The notes below the pieces were generated by a model. It saw nothing but the letters and a program-made list of their open reading frames with translations. It did no database searches and was not told where the DNA came from. The position numbers and the translations under genes were made by a program. A DNA stretch of 64,000 nucleotides from Euleptes europaea (lineage: Eukaryota > Chordata > Lepidosauria > Squamata > Sphaerodactylidae): contig NC_079332.1 of the NCBI RefSeq assembly GCF_029931775.1, positions 5,331,970-5,395,969 on the forward strand, written 5' to 3'. Below are positions 46,430 through 57,800 of the stretch, piece by piece. Each line of letters begins with the position of its first letter. Position 1 is the stretch's first letter.

Positions 46430-46867
46430 GGAGCGGTGTTTTGATAACCTGGAAAGGAGAAGACCGAGAGGGGATATGATAACCATCTTCAAGGACTTGA
46501 AGGGCTGTCATATAGAGGAGGGTGCCGAGTTGTTTTCTGTTGCCCCAGAAGGTTGGACCAGAACCAAAATTAAACCAAAAGAGTTTCCCTCTAGACATTA
46601 GGAAGAATTTTCGAACAGAGCGGTTCCTCGGCAAAACAGGCTTCCTCGGGAGGTGGTGAGCTCTCCTTCCCTGGAGGTTTTTAAGCAGAGGCTAGATGGC
46701 CATCTGTCAGCAATGCTGATTCTATGAACTTGGGCAGATGATGGGGGGGCATGTTGGCCATGTTCTGGGCACTGGGGGTGTGTGGGGGAGGTAGTTGTGA
46801 GTTCCCTGCATTGTGCAGGGGGTTGGACTAGATGACCCTGGTGGCCCCTTCCAACTCTATGATTCTA
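46430..46867 (+). mobile_element. CR1 LINE 3' end
   Basis: 'aaccatcttcaaggacttga' to 'ccaactctatgattcta'. Confidence 0.92.
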
Positions 46868-47363
46868 AACAATAATAGTCATAATCATTGACCATTCACT
46901 AGGCAAATCCACAGTCACAACAGCGACTTAAATTATTAGACGGGCTTCATAGATCCCTGTCTCAATAGCGTTACACCCCACTCCTAAATCTCTAGGATTT
47001 CCCCAGCCTGGAGTTGGCAACTTTAGCTTGGCTCATTCCTAACCATCCTCAGCATGGGAGGGGGCTAGCATCACCTCCCAGGCTTGCATCTCTTCTGGCC
47101 CCCTGCTATATTGATGCAGGAGGCTTGGCTTGAACTAGCTGTGTCCAGAGGGTGACAGCTCTCCCTCTCTTGGAGTGGCAAAATACCTTGAATTGGCCCT
47201 GTCCATACCCTCCCATTCTACTCGCCCTGTACAGTGTAAGGGTAGAATAACTGGGTCCCAGGCCCACCATAGTCCTTTATTGGCCCTTGCAAGGTTAATT
47301 TTATCTTTACAAGCTGCACAAGAGTCATCATCAGATTTGCAAATACTCACTGTGTTTCATATC
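46868..47363. other. Mostly unassigned; MITE scrap
   Basis: About 46976-47025 matches a MITE terminus ('ggagttggcaacttt'); the rest is unassigned. Confidence 0.4.
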
Positions 47364-47506
47364 GTCAGGCAGCAGTTCTCCAGGGTCTCAGGCAGAGGTC
47401 CTTCACATCACCTATTTGCCTAGTCCCTTTAACTAGAGATGCCAGGGATTGAACCTGGGACCTTCTGCATGACAACAGATGCTCTACCACTGAGCCAAAG
47501 CCCTTG
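47364..47506 (-). mobile_element. tRNA-Ala-headed SINE, partial
   Basis: 'caggcagcagttctccaggg' to 'ctctaccactgagcc'. Confidence 0.85.
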
Positions 47507-47792
47507 TTCTGGCTGCTGTACCCTTCCTGCAGGCTTAAGCCAGGGGGTAGCCTATCCATTTGGTTTGGGAACATTCCTCCTGGCTTCCCTTGGGACCAGG
47601 AGGCATGATGCCTTCTTGGCTACAAAGGCCCACCCCCCCTGTCTGCCTACAGCCAGCTTCCTACCCCACCATCTTCAGCTGGCCTTTTATTCCTCTTCCC
47701 CTGGCCACTCCCAGTTCCTTCTTCCCAGTTCCTACTCCTGAGTAGGCCCTTTCTCCAGAGTAGCCTTTCCCACCGAGGAGGACTTTTGAACC

Positions 47793-47988
47793 CATGAAGC
47801 TGCCTTATACTGAATCAGACCCTTGGTCCATCAAAGTCAGTATTGTCAGGCAGCAGGTCTCCAGGGTCTCAGGCTGAGGTCTTTCACATCACCTACTTGC
47901 CTGGTCCCTTTAACTGCAGATGCCAGGGATTGAACCTGGGATCTTCTGCATGCCAAGCAGATGCTCTTACCACTGAGCCACAGCCCCT
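47793..47988 (-). mobile_element. tRNA-Ala-headed SINE
   Basis: 'catgaagctgccttatactg' to 'ccactgagccacagcccc'. Confidence 0.9.
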
Positions 47989-47991
47989 CGC

Positions 47992-48186
47992 ATAAAACTG
48001 CCCGATACTGAATCAGACCCTTGGTCCATCAAACTCAGTATTGTCAGGCAGCAGCTCTCCAGGGTCTCAGGCTGAGGTCTTTCACATCATCTACTTGCCT
48101 AGTCCCCTTAACTGCAGATGCCGGGGATTGAACCTGGGGCCTTCAGCATGCCAAGCAGAGGCTCTACCACTGAGCCACAGCCCCTG
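47992..48186 (-). mobile_element. tRNA-Ala-headed SINE
   Basis: 'aaactgcccgatactgaatc' to 'accactgagccacagcccc'. Confidence 0.88.
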
Positions 48187-48475
48187 TCCTGGCTGCTGCA
48201 CCCTTCCTGCAGGCTTAAGCCAGGGGGTAGCCTATCCATTTGGTTTGGGTGGGGAAAATTCCTCCTGGCTTCCCTTGGGGCCAGGAAGCATGGTGCCATC
48301 TTAGCTGCAAAGGCCCACCCCATGTCTGCCTACAGCCAGCTTCCTACCCCACCATCTTCAGCTGGGGCCTTTTATTCCTCTTCCCCTGGCCACTCCCAGT
48401 TCCTTCTTCCCTGTTCCTACTCCTGAGTAAGTCCTTTCTCTAGAGGAGCCTTTCCCACTGAGGAGGACTTTTGAA

Positions 48476-48676
48476 CCCATGAAGCTGCCTTCTACTGAAT
48501 CAGACCCTTGGTCCATCAAAGTCAGTCTTGTCTACTCAGACCGGCAGCAGCTCTCCAGGGTCTCAGGCAGAGGGTCTTTCATATCACCTGAATCCTTTTA
48601 ACTGGAGATGCCAGGGATCGAACCTGGGACCTTCTGCGTGTCAAGCGGATGCTCTGCCTCTGAGCCACAGCCCCTA
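48476..48676 (-). mobile_element. tRNA-Ala-headed SINE
   Basis: 'ccatgaagctgccttctact' to 'ctctgagccacagccccta'. Confidence 0.9.
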
Positions 48677-49495
48677 CTGAATTTCTGCCTTTCTATCCAA
48701 TCACCTCCTCTGGGGAATAACGCAGGAGGGCATGGTGCATAATCCAAAGCATAAAATTAGTAACAAATCTGAGAAGAACGGAGAGAGAGAGAAATAACTT
48801 GGCTGGTAAAATGAGCTATAATTGTTTGGATGGGGCTGGCACTGTTGGCTTTAGCGTGCAACCCCCTTCAACCCTAGCCGCTGTTGTGAGTTGCTCATTT
48901 GCAAATGGGAGTCTAGCTCTTGGGTGATATTGTGGGTTTTTTTGCAAAATCTGTCTTCCTCAGTGGCCCGTGGGTGCTGGAGATTAGAAGATGGATGTTC
49001 TGCTTTCTGGCCGCGGCGTTATCTGTGGGCACGGCTGCGGTGTTCTCTTTGGCAGGTCGCTGTTGCATTGGTGGGCCTGTCAGCAGGTTGGCATGCGTGT
49101 GTGTGTGTGTGTGCTTTCAATCTGAGCAGCTGTCCGATTGAGATCTTTTTGTGCCTGAATGGCTGAACCTTTTGTGTGTGTGTGTGTGCTAAATATTTAG
49201 AGAGATTGGCGTGATGCTGTCTCTCCGCCGTTACATCGCAGAAGGAAGGGGCCGTTTGTTTTTTTGGGTTTTTCCCCTGACGGATGAGGCTTGCAGACGG
49301 CAGACTTCTGGAAGCAGCTGTTTTAATGGATGCAGATCCTTCCTTGCCTGTCTTTCCTCTTGCAGATTCTTGGTTTAGTGCCAGCCGAACAGTTATCTGC
49401 AAAGGCGACAGGTGGGAGCTGCCATGTTCTCTCTCCCCCGCTTCCCCCCCCCCCAGCTGTGATTTGTAGCAGAAAGGCTGCTGGATTAATCATGT
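48677..49495. other. No recognised feature
   Basis: Repeat-free except short (GT)n runs near 49097 and 49174. Confidence 0.35.
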
Positions 49496-49577
49496 GGTAG
49501 CATGGCCAAGTGGTCTATGGCACTGGATTTAGGCTCCAGACATATCAATGGCATGGGTTCGGATCCCACCTCGGCCA
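49496..49577 (+). pseudogene. tRNA-Leu(UAG)-like pseudogene
   Basis: The 82-nt sequence follows tRNA-Leu: ggtagcatggccaagtgg (A box), anticodon arm CTGGA-TTTAGGC-TCCAG with anticodon TAG at 49530-49532, variable arm, then gggttcggatccc. The acceptor stem has about three mismatches, the T stem one, and the B box departs from GGTTCGANTCC at one base. A functional tRNA is therefore unlikely. No CCA-tail or A-rich tail marks it as a retrocopy. Confidence 0.8.
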
Positions 49578-49590
49578 AGATGCATTTGGG

Positions 49591-50175
49591 GACGGGCTGC
49601 GGCTCAGTGGCAGAGCATCTGCTTGGCATGCAGAAGATCCCAGGTCCAATCCCCGGCATCTCCAATTAAAAGGGGCTGCGGCTCAGTGGCAGAGCATCTG
49701 CTCGGCATGCAGAAGGTCCCAGGTCCAATCCCCAGCATCTCCAATTAAAAGGGGCTGCGGCTCAGTGGAAGAGCACCTGCTTGGCATGCAGAAGGTCCCA
49801 GGTCCAATCCCCGGCATCTACAATTAAAAGGGGCTGCGGCTCAGTGGAAGAGCACCTGCTCGGCATGCAGAAGGTCCCAGGTTCAATCCCTGGCATCTCC
49901 AATTAAAAGGGGCTGCGGCTCAGTGGCAGAGCATCTGCTTGGCATGCAGAAGGTCCCAGGTTCAATCCCTGGCATCTCCAATTAAAAGGGGCTGCGGCTC
50001 AGTGGAAGAGCATCTGCTTGGCATGCAGAAGGTCCCAGGTTCAATCCCCGGCATCTCCAATTAAAAGGGGCTGCGGCTGAGTGGCAGAGCAACTGCTTGG
50101 CATGCAGAAGGTCTCAGGTTCTCAGACCCCAGTATCTCAAACTAAAGGATCTGGCAGTAGGCAATGTGAAAGACC
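49591..50175 (+). repeat. Seven-unit 79-bp array of tRNA-Ala-like SINE heads
   Basis: Units recur every 79 bp exactly; the shared ggggC is at 49597, 49676, 49755, 49834, 49913, 49992 and 50071. Each has an A box (cggctcagtgg; the last differs at one base), the Ala-like anticodon arm with loop TTGGCAT or TCGGCAT, mostly a B box (ggttcaatccc or ggtccaatccc) and 'caattaaaa'. Only the last unit runs on into SINE body, so the heads were amplified in tandem inside one SINE. Confidence 0.93.
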
Positions 50176-50300
50176 AGATCAGTTCTCCTGGAGAACGTGG
50201 TTGCTGTGGAGGGTAAACTCATTATATCCTGCTGAGCACTTCCCAGGCTCTGCCTCCCAAATCTCCAGGAATTTCCCAACCTGGAGCTGGCAACCGTACT
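50176..50300. mobile_element. MITE fragment
   Basis: 'agatcagttctcctggagaa' to 'cctggagctggcaacc'. Confidence 0.65.
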
Positions 50301-51502
50301 CCAAGTGGTCTCCTGTCCACACGCAGTAGATTGGCTCCCAGAATGGTTCAGTATCTTTCCAACCGTTTGCCAGCCAATTTGTTCCTAGCCTCTTAGCTGG
50401 GCCCCAACAGCCAAATTTGGGTTTTTAAAAATCCCCCAATACAAAAATCCTCCACTACCTTATGCGGATGGCGCAGTGCCTTAACTACTGATCACAGGGC
50501 AGAGAGATCTTTTTCTGTAATAGACGGGCTTCAGAGGCTCTGTCGATAACCGGCCGGCGACGGCTACAATGGTCTGAATTCTTGTCATTTTCTCGGCGGT
50601 CGTTCATGCCAGCAAAGCCATAGTTACCTACAGACCTTAATCTTTTCTGGCTGCTATTTCTCCCTCTAATCCCCTCGACTCCGGGATATGTGTGCGGAGG
50701 TGCTTGCGCGCGACAGAGGACGTGTATGTTTGTAACGAATGCATTATTCAATTAGGAATCTGACCACGTGATGTGGCGATGGCTTAAGAGGATTTCCCAT
50801 AAATTGGGGGGATTTAAATAGGCGAGCCTATTGAGGAATGCATTCTCTTAACGGGTTTATTCCTTTATCAGATTGCTTTCCCCCCTTCCTTTCTGTTCAG
50901 CTCTCTAATGCATTTACATATTTCTCCTCTCCCCTCCCTAATATTGTGAAGCCATTTCTCAAAGCTTTGTTGCCTTCAGTTTATGCAAATCCCAAGGAAG
51001 GCGTCAAAGGGGTTGCAGAGCACCGCATCGTGACACTATAGAATTAGGCTTTACACTGATTAGGAATGGAGGCGAAGACTCAACCTTGGCAAGACAGACG
51101 TGGCCTTTCTGCTCAGCCCGGGCTGCTTTTGCTAGAGACGCTGCCCAGTTAGACCTTCTGAAATCTCCCTCCCCGCTTTTTGGCTGGTTTCTTCCATTGA
51201 CATGTAGCTCATGCCCTAAACTCTCTGACAGCCATACTGTAATCTTACAGATTCATCAAGGCACTTGAATGGGGAATTTGGAGCCCAGCTGTGTCTGAAT
51301 CTATTTCTCGGTTTGTCACTCCAGGGCTGGCAAGACAGCGAGGGTTTGGACGTATCGATGCGCCCGGACATTGTAATAGCGGGCGGGGCGGGGGGGATAA
51401 ATCTGTCCCCAAAGGAAATGGTCAGCAAAAGGATATGGATGGGAAGAAACCTCCTCAACGAAGCCAATGCTTTCTGTGGTGTGTTTTACTAAGTGACATA
51501 AA
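50301..51502. other. Repeat-free block (possible conserved non-coding DNA)
   Basis: About 1.2 kb with no recognised repeat. It includes a perfect octamer ATGCAAAT at 50983-50990 and AT-rich homeodomain-like motifs. No coding evidence. Confidence 0.35.
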
Positions 51503-51660
51503 ATCATAGAATCATAGTTGGAAGGGACCACCAGGGTCATCTAGTCCAACCCCCTGCACAATGCAGGAATTTCACAACTACCCTACACCCCCCCCAGCTA
51601 CCCCTACTCCATGCCCAGAAGATGGCCAAGATGCCCTCCCTCTCATGATCTGCATTATAC
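51503..51660 (-). mobile_element. CR1 LINE 3' end (short)
   Basis: 'aaatcatagaatcatagttg' to 'ccctccctctcatgatctgc'. Confidence 0.9.
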
Positions 51661-52401
51661 CCTCTCATGAACTCGACTTGTGATTGTGTCCGCCTCCTGG
51701 GGTCGCCTTTTTGTGCCTGGCTCCACCCTCTGCAATAGCCATTTTGGCGTTGTACCCACCGCAATGTGTAAGAACACCAAAGACGCAAAAGACTGGGGGC
51801 TTCTGGTCTCGGCTCAGACAGGAGGACATTCGACCATGGCTGGTGAGAAGTTCTGGTTGAGAAGCTCGCCAAAGCTAAAGGGACGTGAGCAGCGAGATGG
51901 AGCGAGTGGAAGAGGGAGGAATATAACAGCAAAAGGCAGGGAGTGGGGATATCTGTTTTTAGATGAGGTTAGAAATGAGCTGAGCAGCCAGCGAAGCGGA
52001 GAGACGCAGAACAGGCTCTTGGTATTTAATTGCCAACAAAACCCATGTACTTTCTCCTTTCCTACACGGCAAATCCTGGCCTCCAGCGGAGTTGCTCTGT
52101 TCTCCACCCACCCAAAAAGAAAGAAAATATTTTTGACGCGATCGTTTTATCTTTGTGCAGAAAGGGGAAGCTTTGCTTTGTGAATTCTCAGGTTAAATAC
52201 TTAAAAAAAAAAAACACGTTTTCACCCAAAGTACAATTTTTGGTTGTTATCCAGATGCTGTCACTGCATATTTTTGCTTCGCAATGATTGCAAACCTCAG
52301 AATTCAAGACTTGTGATTTCCTTACCTCTGTCCTAGGGGAGGGAGAGACTAATTTGGTAAGGAATCGCTGGGATTTAAGGCAGAAGCAGATAAATATCTA
52401 C
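51661..52401. other. Mostly unassigned; hAT scrap
   Basis: About 51690-51770 is related to the element at 42847; the rest is unassigned. Confidence 0.35.
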
Positions 52402-52676
52402 AGGTTGCCAACCTCCAGGTGGTGGCTGGATGTCTCCCAGGATAACTGGTCTCCAGGTTGCAGTAGAGTTGCCAACCTCCAGGCGGGGACTGAAGATCTC
52501 CAGGAATTACAACTGGTCTCCAGACCACAGAGATCAGTTCCCCTGGAGAAAACGGCCGCTTTGGAAGGTGGACTTTATGGTCTTATACCCCACTGAGGTC
52601 CCTCCCCAAACCCCACCCTCTTCAGAATCCCCCCCCCCAAATCTCCAGGAATTTCCCCATCCAGAGCTGGCAATCC
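52402..52676. mobile_element. MITE copies, head duplicated
   Basis: 'caggttgccaacctccaggt', then a second 'gagttgccaacctccagg' at about 52466, leading to one body ending gctggcaatccta. Confidence 0.75.
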
Positions 52677-52678
52677 TA

Positions 52679-52880
52679 GGGTTGCCAGGTCCCTCTTTGC
52701 CACCGGCGGGAGGTTTTTGGGGCAGAGCCTGAGGAGGGCGGGGTTTGGGGAGGGGCTTCAACGCCATAGAGTCCAATTGCCAAAGCAACTATTGTCTCCA
52801 GGTGAACTGATCTCTATGAGCCGGAACATCTAGTGGTCATAGCAGGAGATCTCCAGCTAGTACCTGGAGGCTGGCAACGC
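52679..52880. mobile_element. AGGGTTGCCA-ended MITE
   Basis: agggttgccaggtccctctt ... ggaggctggcaac, adjoining the previous copy. Confidence 0.82.
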
Positions 52881-52957
52881 GACAAGGGTTGCAGAGACTA
52901 ATGGGCATCAAGGAGAGGGGAGCGGCAGCTTGTGCTGTATGTGGGGTGGGGGGCTAG

Positions 52958-53393
52958 TGTGAGGGTCTCTGTCTTTGTGTCTCTGCTTTCCATCACCTGC
53001 GGTATTATCAGTGAACTCGTAAAAGCAGTTCACACCTTCTGGTCTCAGGCGCCAGGCCTGATGGCCCATGTATCTTCCCCCCCGCTGTTTTCCTGCCAGT
53101 ACTCCCTCAGGCCGGTGCGGCCTTGGAAGTGTGATAGCCGCACCAGACTTCCTGGGATCCGTCTGATGTTTTGTATTATGCCAAGCTTGTAACTTCCCAT
53201 AACAATAAGTGTGAACCCCAGTGCCCCAGTGCCCTGGAGTCAATATATTCTGTAAACCCGTATAGCCCCTCACTTGCAACTTTCTACCTGTGCCTGTCTC
53301 ATCTCCTGAAGGCTTCAATAAATCTATTGTTTCTGTATCAACGTCTGAGCAACTGATTTGGAGAAGCAAACTCAGAGAGGGGGATCTCTCACA
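52958..53393 (+). repeat. 5' LTR of the chromovirus
   Basis: Begins TGTGAGGGTCTC and ends CTCTCACA. Contains AATAAA near its 3' end. Same length as the 3' LTR, with no difference seen. Confidence 0.95.
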
Positions 53394-53436
53394 TTAAGTT
53401 GCAAGTCATTGCCTCTCGGACTGCAGCTGTACCGCT

Positions 53437-54867
53437 TTGGACAGAATGTCAGCCGACGAGGATACCACCCCTATCCCCGATGCCCCCAAGGCTCCGGACG
53501 AGCCGGAGAAGCCGGACCCGAAGGAGGAGGGAGCCAAGCCAAAGAAACCGAAGGGTCGCGCCCCCGACCAAGATCGGGACGAACGTCCCCGGGGGCTTAC
53601 TTATTGGCTGGACTCTCCCAAGGGCTGGTCGCTCTCGCGGACTGCGGCGAAGGATCGCCGGTTGGCCTTCCCCAGCACGGGACTCGAAGGGGACCCGGCC
53701 CGCAAAGAGGCTCTCATGGAGGAAGAACGAAAGCAGTGGCAGGAAGACCGCCGGGCTATGCAGGAGCAGATGGAGACCATGCAACGCGTAATGGGTGAGA
53801 TGGCCACGGCCCTAGATGCGCTGAAGTTGCAACCTCCAGCCGGTGCTCCCCCAGACGGGGCGCCGGCAGTTCCGCCCGCAACCCCTGCCCCCCCGGCCCG
53901 TCGGGACCTGAAAGTCACGTATGACGGGTCGGGAGACCAATTGACCTTTTTTATGGTCCAAGTGGACATTTTTATGCGGGAACAAGGCCGAACCTTTGTT
54001 TCTGAGGAGTCCCGGGTGCAGTACGTGGCTTCCTTACTGCAGGGGGAGGCGGCTGCCTGGATGGTGTTGCAGTATGAACTCCGCTCGCCGGTACTGCGAA
54101 CCCTGGACGAGTTCATGGTAGCACTCCGGAACCGTTTTGAGGACCCGACTCTGGGTGAGCGGGCTAAAGCCTCCCTGATGCAACTGCGCCAAGGGACTAA
54201 GTCGGTGGCGCAGTATGCAAGTGAGTTCCAGTCACTGGCTAGCCGAATTCTGGACTGGAGTGAAGCTACCTTGGTACAATGTTTCAGGGAGGGTCTCAAC
54301 CCAGACCTCCAACATTGGGCCTTCATGCAAGGGAACCCCCCGGATGTGGAAGGTTGGGTTCGCCATGCTGCTGACATCGAGAATCGCAAGCAACTCCTGA
54401 ACTTGTCCAAGCAACGGCTTGGGCGAGACCCCAGGCCCCGAGGTGACCGTGGCCGGGAACTCCGGCAAGGGGGTGGCGGGGGTCTCTCGGCCGCGGAACG
54501 CCGCAAGCGGTTCGAGGCCGGCGTCTGCCTGATCTGCGGGGGAAAGGGTCACTTTGCATCGCAATGCCCCTCTCGCTCAGGCCGTCCGACCCCCCCCCGC
54601 CAAACCCAGGCCGAGCCGACGAAACCGGCAGCCGACAGCCAGCCTCGCCGTAGAAGCGGACCACTGAGCCGGCGCTCCGGCGCACCCTCCGCTCTCCACG
54701 CGCGCCCCCAGGATGGGGCATCCGACTCTACGGTCCCATCGGGGTCCCGGATTACAAATACCGTCTTTGATTCGGACGGCTCCCCGGAGGCCACCACCCC
54801 GTCCCCCTCTTCCAGCGAGGAGGAAGAGTGGGAACAGCCGGCAAAAAACGCCGTCGGTCTGCTGTAG
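53437..54867 (+). CDS. gag: Chromovirus gag
   Basis: 476-residue frame. A Pro/Lys/Glu-rich N-terminus is followed by a likely coiled coil (about residues 88-130), a Ty3-type capsid region (about 180-310; EAAAWMVLQYEL, MVALRNRFEDP) and a CCHC zinc knuckle CLICGGKGHFASQCP (about 364-378). The tail is basic, then acidic and Ser-rich. It forms the virus-like particle and binds element RNA, by family knowledge. It starts only about 43 nt after the LTR. Confidence 0.93.
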   Translation: MDRMSADEDTTPIPDAPKAPDEPEKPDPKEEGAKPKKPKGRAPDQDRDERPRGLTYWLDSPKGWSLSRTAAKDRRLAFPSTGLEGDPARKEALMEEERKQWQEDRRAMQEQMETMQRVMGEMATALDALKLQPPAGAPPDGAPAVPPATPAPPARRDLKVTYDGSGDQLTFFMVQVDIFMREQGRTFVSEESRVQYVASLLQGEAAAWMVLQYELRSPVLRTLDEFMVALRNRFEDPTLGERAKASLMQLRQGTKSVAQYASEFQSLASRILDWSEATLVQCFREGLNPDLQHWAFMQGNPPDVEGWVRHAADIENRKQLLNLSKQRLGRDPRPRGDRGRELRQGGGGGLSAAERRKRFEAGVCLICGGKGHFASQCPSRSGRPTPPRQTQAEPTKPAADSQPRRRSGPLSRRSGAPSALHARPQDGASDSTVPSGSRITNTVFDSDGSPEATTPSPSSSEEEEWEQPAKNAVGLL

Positions 54868-57800
54868 AGGGGGCTCCGCAGCAGACCGTCCCTATCGTTG
54901 TGCAAGGAGCTCCACCGATGGTAAGCGCCCAAGAGGACAATGTATTTGTGCGTGTTCATCTGTCCCTACCCAAAGGGGGTCCCCCGTTAGAGGTCCCCGC
55001 GTTGGTCGACTCGGGGTGTGCCCGCACCATGATAAATGAGGAAACTGCCAAGAAGTTGGGGGTCCGGCGCAAGCGACTTCCGGGACCCCTCCGTTTTTCC
55101 CAAATGGACGGGAGTGACTTTAAACGGGGCCCTGTGACCCACAGAACTGCAGCCGTGATTATGTCCGTGGGGGAACATTGGGAACGGTTGTATTTCACCA
55201 TCGCCCCTATTGTAACCCCTGTGGTGTTAGGAATGAACTGGTTAAGGGGACACAATCCCTCCATTGATTGGGTTAAACGGGTGCTTTCTTTCCCCGAAAA
55301 CCCCTGTGGGTTGCATGACAAGGAACGGGTACTCAGAACTCCAGCCGCCGCACTGGTCGGGTCCCCCGCCCCAGTCTCTCCACAGTTACCCTCTGAGTAC
55401 TCGCAGTTTACGGATGTTTTCGATGTTAGAGAGTGCGACGAACTGCCTCCCCACAGAGAAACGGACTGTGCCATCGAGATCGTAGGGGAAGGCAAACTGT
55501 CTAAGGGAAAGGTTTACCCCATGAGCCCCAGTGAAAAGACTGTATTGCGGGACTATCTGGATGTCAATCTGGCGAGGGGTTTCATACGCCCCTCCAAGGC
55601 TCCTTATTCAGCCCCAGCTTTCTTTGTAAAGAAAAAGACGGGAGATTTAAGACTGTGTATTGACTTTCGCAGACTGAACGCAGTCACCCAGTCTAATGCT
55701 TACCCCCTCCCTCTTATTCCTGACCTTCTAGCACAATTAAAGGAGGGCCGAATCTTCACCAAACTGGACTTGGTAGAAGCCTACCACCGCATTCGCATCA
55801 AAGAAGGAGATGAACCCAAAACGGCCTTTTCCAGTTGTTTTGGGATGTTTGAGTACCTGGTCATGCCGTTCGGACTTTCGGGGGCTCCGAGTGTCTTTAT
55901 GCAATTAATTAATGAAGTTTTGCATGATTTACTGTTTCGGGGGGTGGTGGTATTTCTCGATGACATTCTTATTTACTCTGAGACCATGGAAGAACATGTG
56001 CGCCTAGTGCGAGAAGTGCTCCAGCGGCTGCGGGAGCACAAACTGTATGCTAAGGTGTCCAAGTGTGAATTCCACCAACCTTCTATTACATTTTTGGGGT
56101 ATGTGATTTCCCACCAAGGGTTGGAAATGGACCCCGCCAAGGTCCAGGCGGTGCGGGACTGGGAAACCCCCACTACCCGCCGCCAACTTCAACAGTTTTT
56201 GGGGTTTGCCAACTTTTACCGGAATTTCATTCCCAACTTTGCCCAAGTTGCGCTTCCCCTCACTGCCCTGTTACGTACCAAGGACAGGGGGGCTAGCGCC
56301 GCACTCCCCTCAGCCCGTCTGCAATGGTCTCCCCAGTGCCAGCAAGCTTTTGAACGTTTAAAGCTACTTTTTTCATCCGAACCCGTTTTGGCTCACCCGG
56401 ATTGCACCAAGCCCTTCGTGGTGCAGGTGGATGCCTCGGATGTAGCAATGGGCGGGGCCCTATTGCAGAGGGATGAGGGGGGACGGTTAAGGCCGTGCGC
56501 CTACTTCTCCAAGAAGTTTTCCCAGTCCGAAATCAACTGGGCCATTTGGGAGAAGGAGGCAGCAGCGGTCAAACATGCCCTTACCATATGGAGACACTTC
56601 TTGGAGGGGGCCGAACTGCCGTTCGAAGTGTGCACAGATCACAAGAATCTTGAGGCTCTCAAGGGAGCTAGAAAACTCAATGCCAAACAAATTCGGTGGG
56701 CCCAATTTTTTGCAAAATTCCGGTTCACCCTCAAACATGTCCCTGGCAAAGAAAATGCCCTAGCTGATGCTTTGTCACGACTTCCCCAGTATCGCAACGA
56801 TTTCGATCGCCCCGTCGACTCCCTGTTCACTCCCGAACAGCGAGGGGAAGTCCCTGGCTTAGCCGTCACCACCCGATCCCAAGCCCGCCAACCGGAGACC
56901 CCCCCTACGCTCAAAGGTATCCCGGAAGTGTTCCAACAGCGACTCCGGGACGCCTCCTTGCAGGAGGAGGAGCACAATCTCCTCCCTCCTGGCTTGGAAC
57001 GAACCAACACTTGGTGGGTGCAGGGGGGGAAACTATATGTCCCATCTTCCCTTCGCAAAGAAGTATTGGGACTTGTACATGGGGCCAGGCTGGCAGGTCA
57101 TTTTGGTTTCGTAAAAACGCTTCACCTGGTTCGAAGGCAGTTTTGGTGGCCCGGTATGAGATCTGATGTGGAGTTGTATGTGCGCAGCTGCCCCACCTGC
57201 GCCACAGCCAAGAAACGGATGGGAAAACCCCCGGGGCTTCTCAAACCGCTTGAGAACCCCTCCCGTCCCTGGGAAGTCATCGCCATGGATTTTATCACCG
57301 ACCTACCTCCAAGTCGGGGGAAAACGGTTCTCTGGGTTATCACAGACCTCTTTTCCAAACAGGTTCATTTCGTTCCATGTGCAGGTCTTCCTTCAGCCCA
57401 GGGCTTAGCTAAACTGTTCATCACGCACGTCCTCAGGCTACACTCGATCCCGAGGAAGGTCCTCTCCGACCGGGGGGTCCAGTTTGTTGCCAAATTCTGG
57501 CGGGCTTTCCTAAAGTTGATGGGAGTGGAGGAACAGGGCCTTTCTTCCGCCTATCACCCCCAAACGGATGGTCAAACAGAACGAGTAAATGCGGTAGTAG
57601 AATGTTATTTGCGCTGCTATGTAAATTTCCACCAGGATGACTGGGTTGACCTGCTGCCATTTGCCGAATATGCGTACAACAATGCGCCTCATTCCTCTAC
57701 CGGCTTTAGTCCCTTCCAAGTTATATACGGGACGGATTTTGGCCCTTTCGGCTCTGCCCCCGTCTCGCCAGAGCTCCAGTCTACCCCTGATCTTCAGGAG

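Larger units (their letters stand above)
47364..48676. repeat. 680-bp tandem duplication containing SINEs
   Basis: A block of SINE, about 280 bp of unique sequence ('ctggctgctg' at 47509) and SINE recurs 680 bp downstream (48189). The two unique parts match closely, apart from a short insertion 'gtgggga'. Confidence 0.88.

Noticed and set aside
49496-49577. Functional tRNA-Leu gene
   Set aside because: Several acceptor-stem and T-stem mismatches and an altered B box.
49591-50175. CRISPR-like direct repeat array or a cluster of real tRNA genes
   Set aside because: There are no spacers; units are contiguous SINE heads. They lack the strict pairing and ends of functional tRNA genes, and the last unit continues into SINE body.
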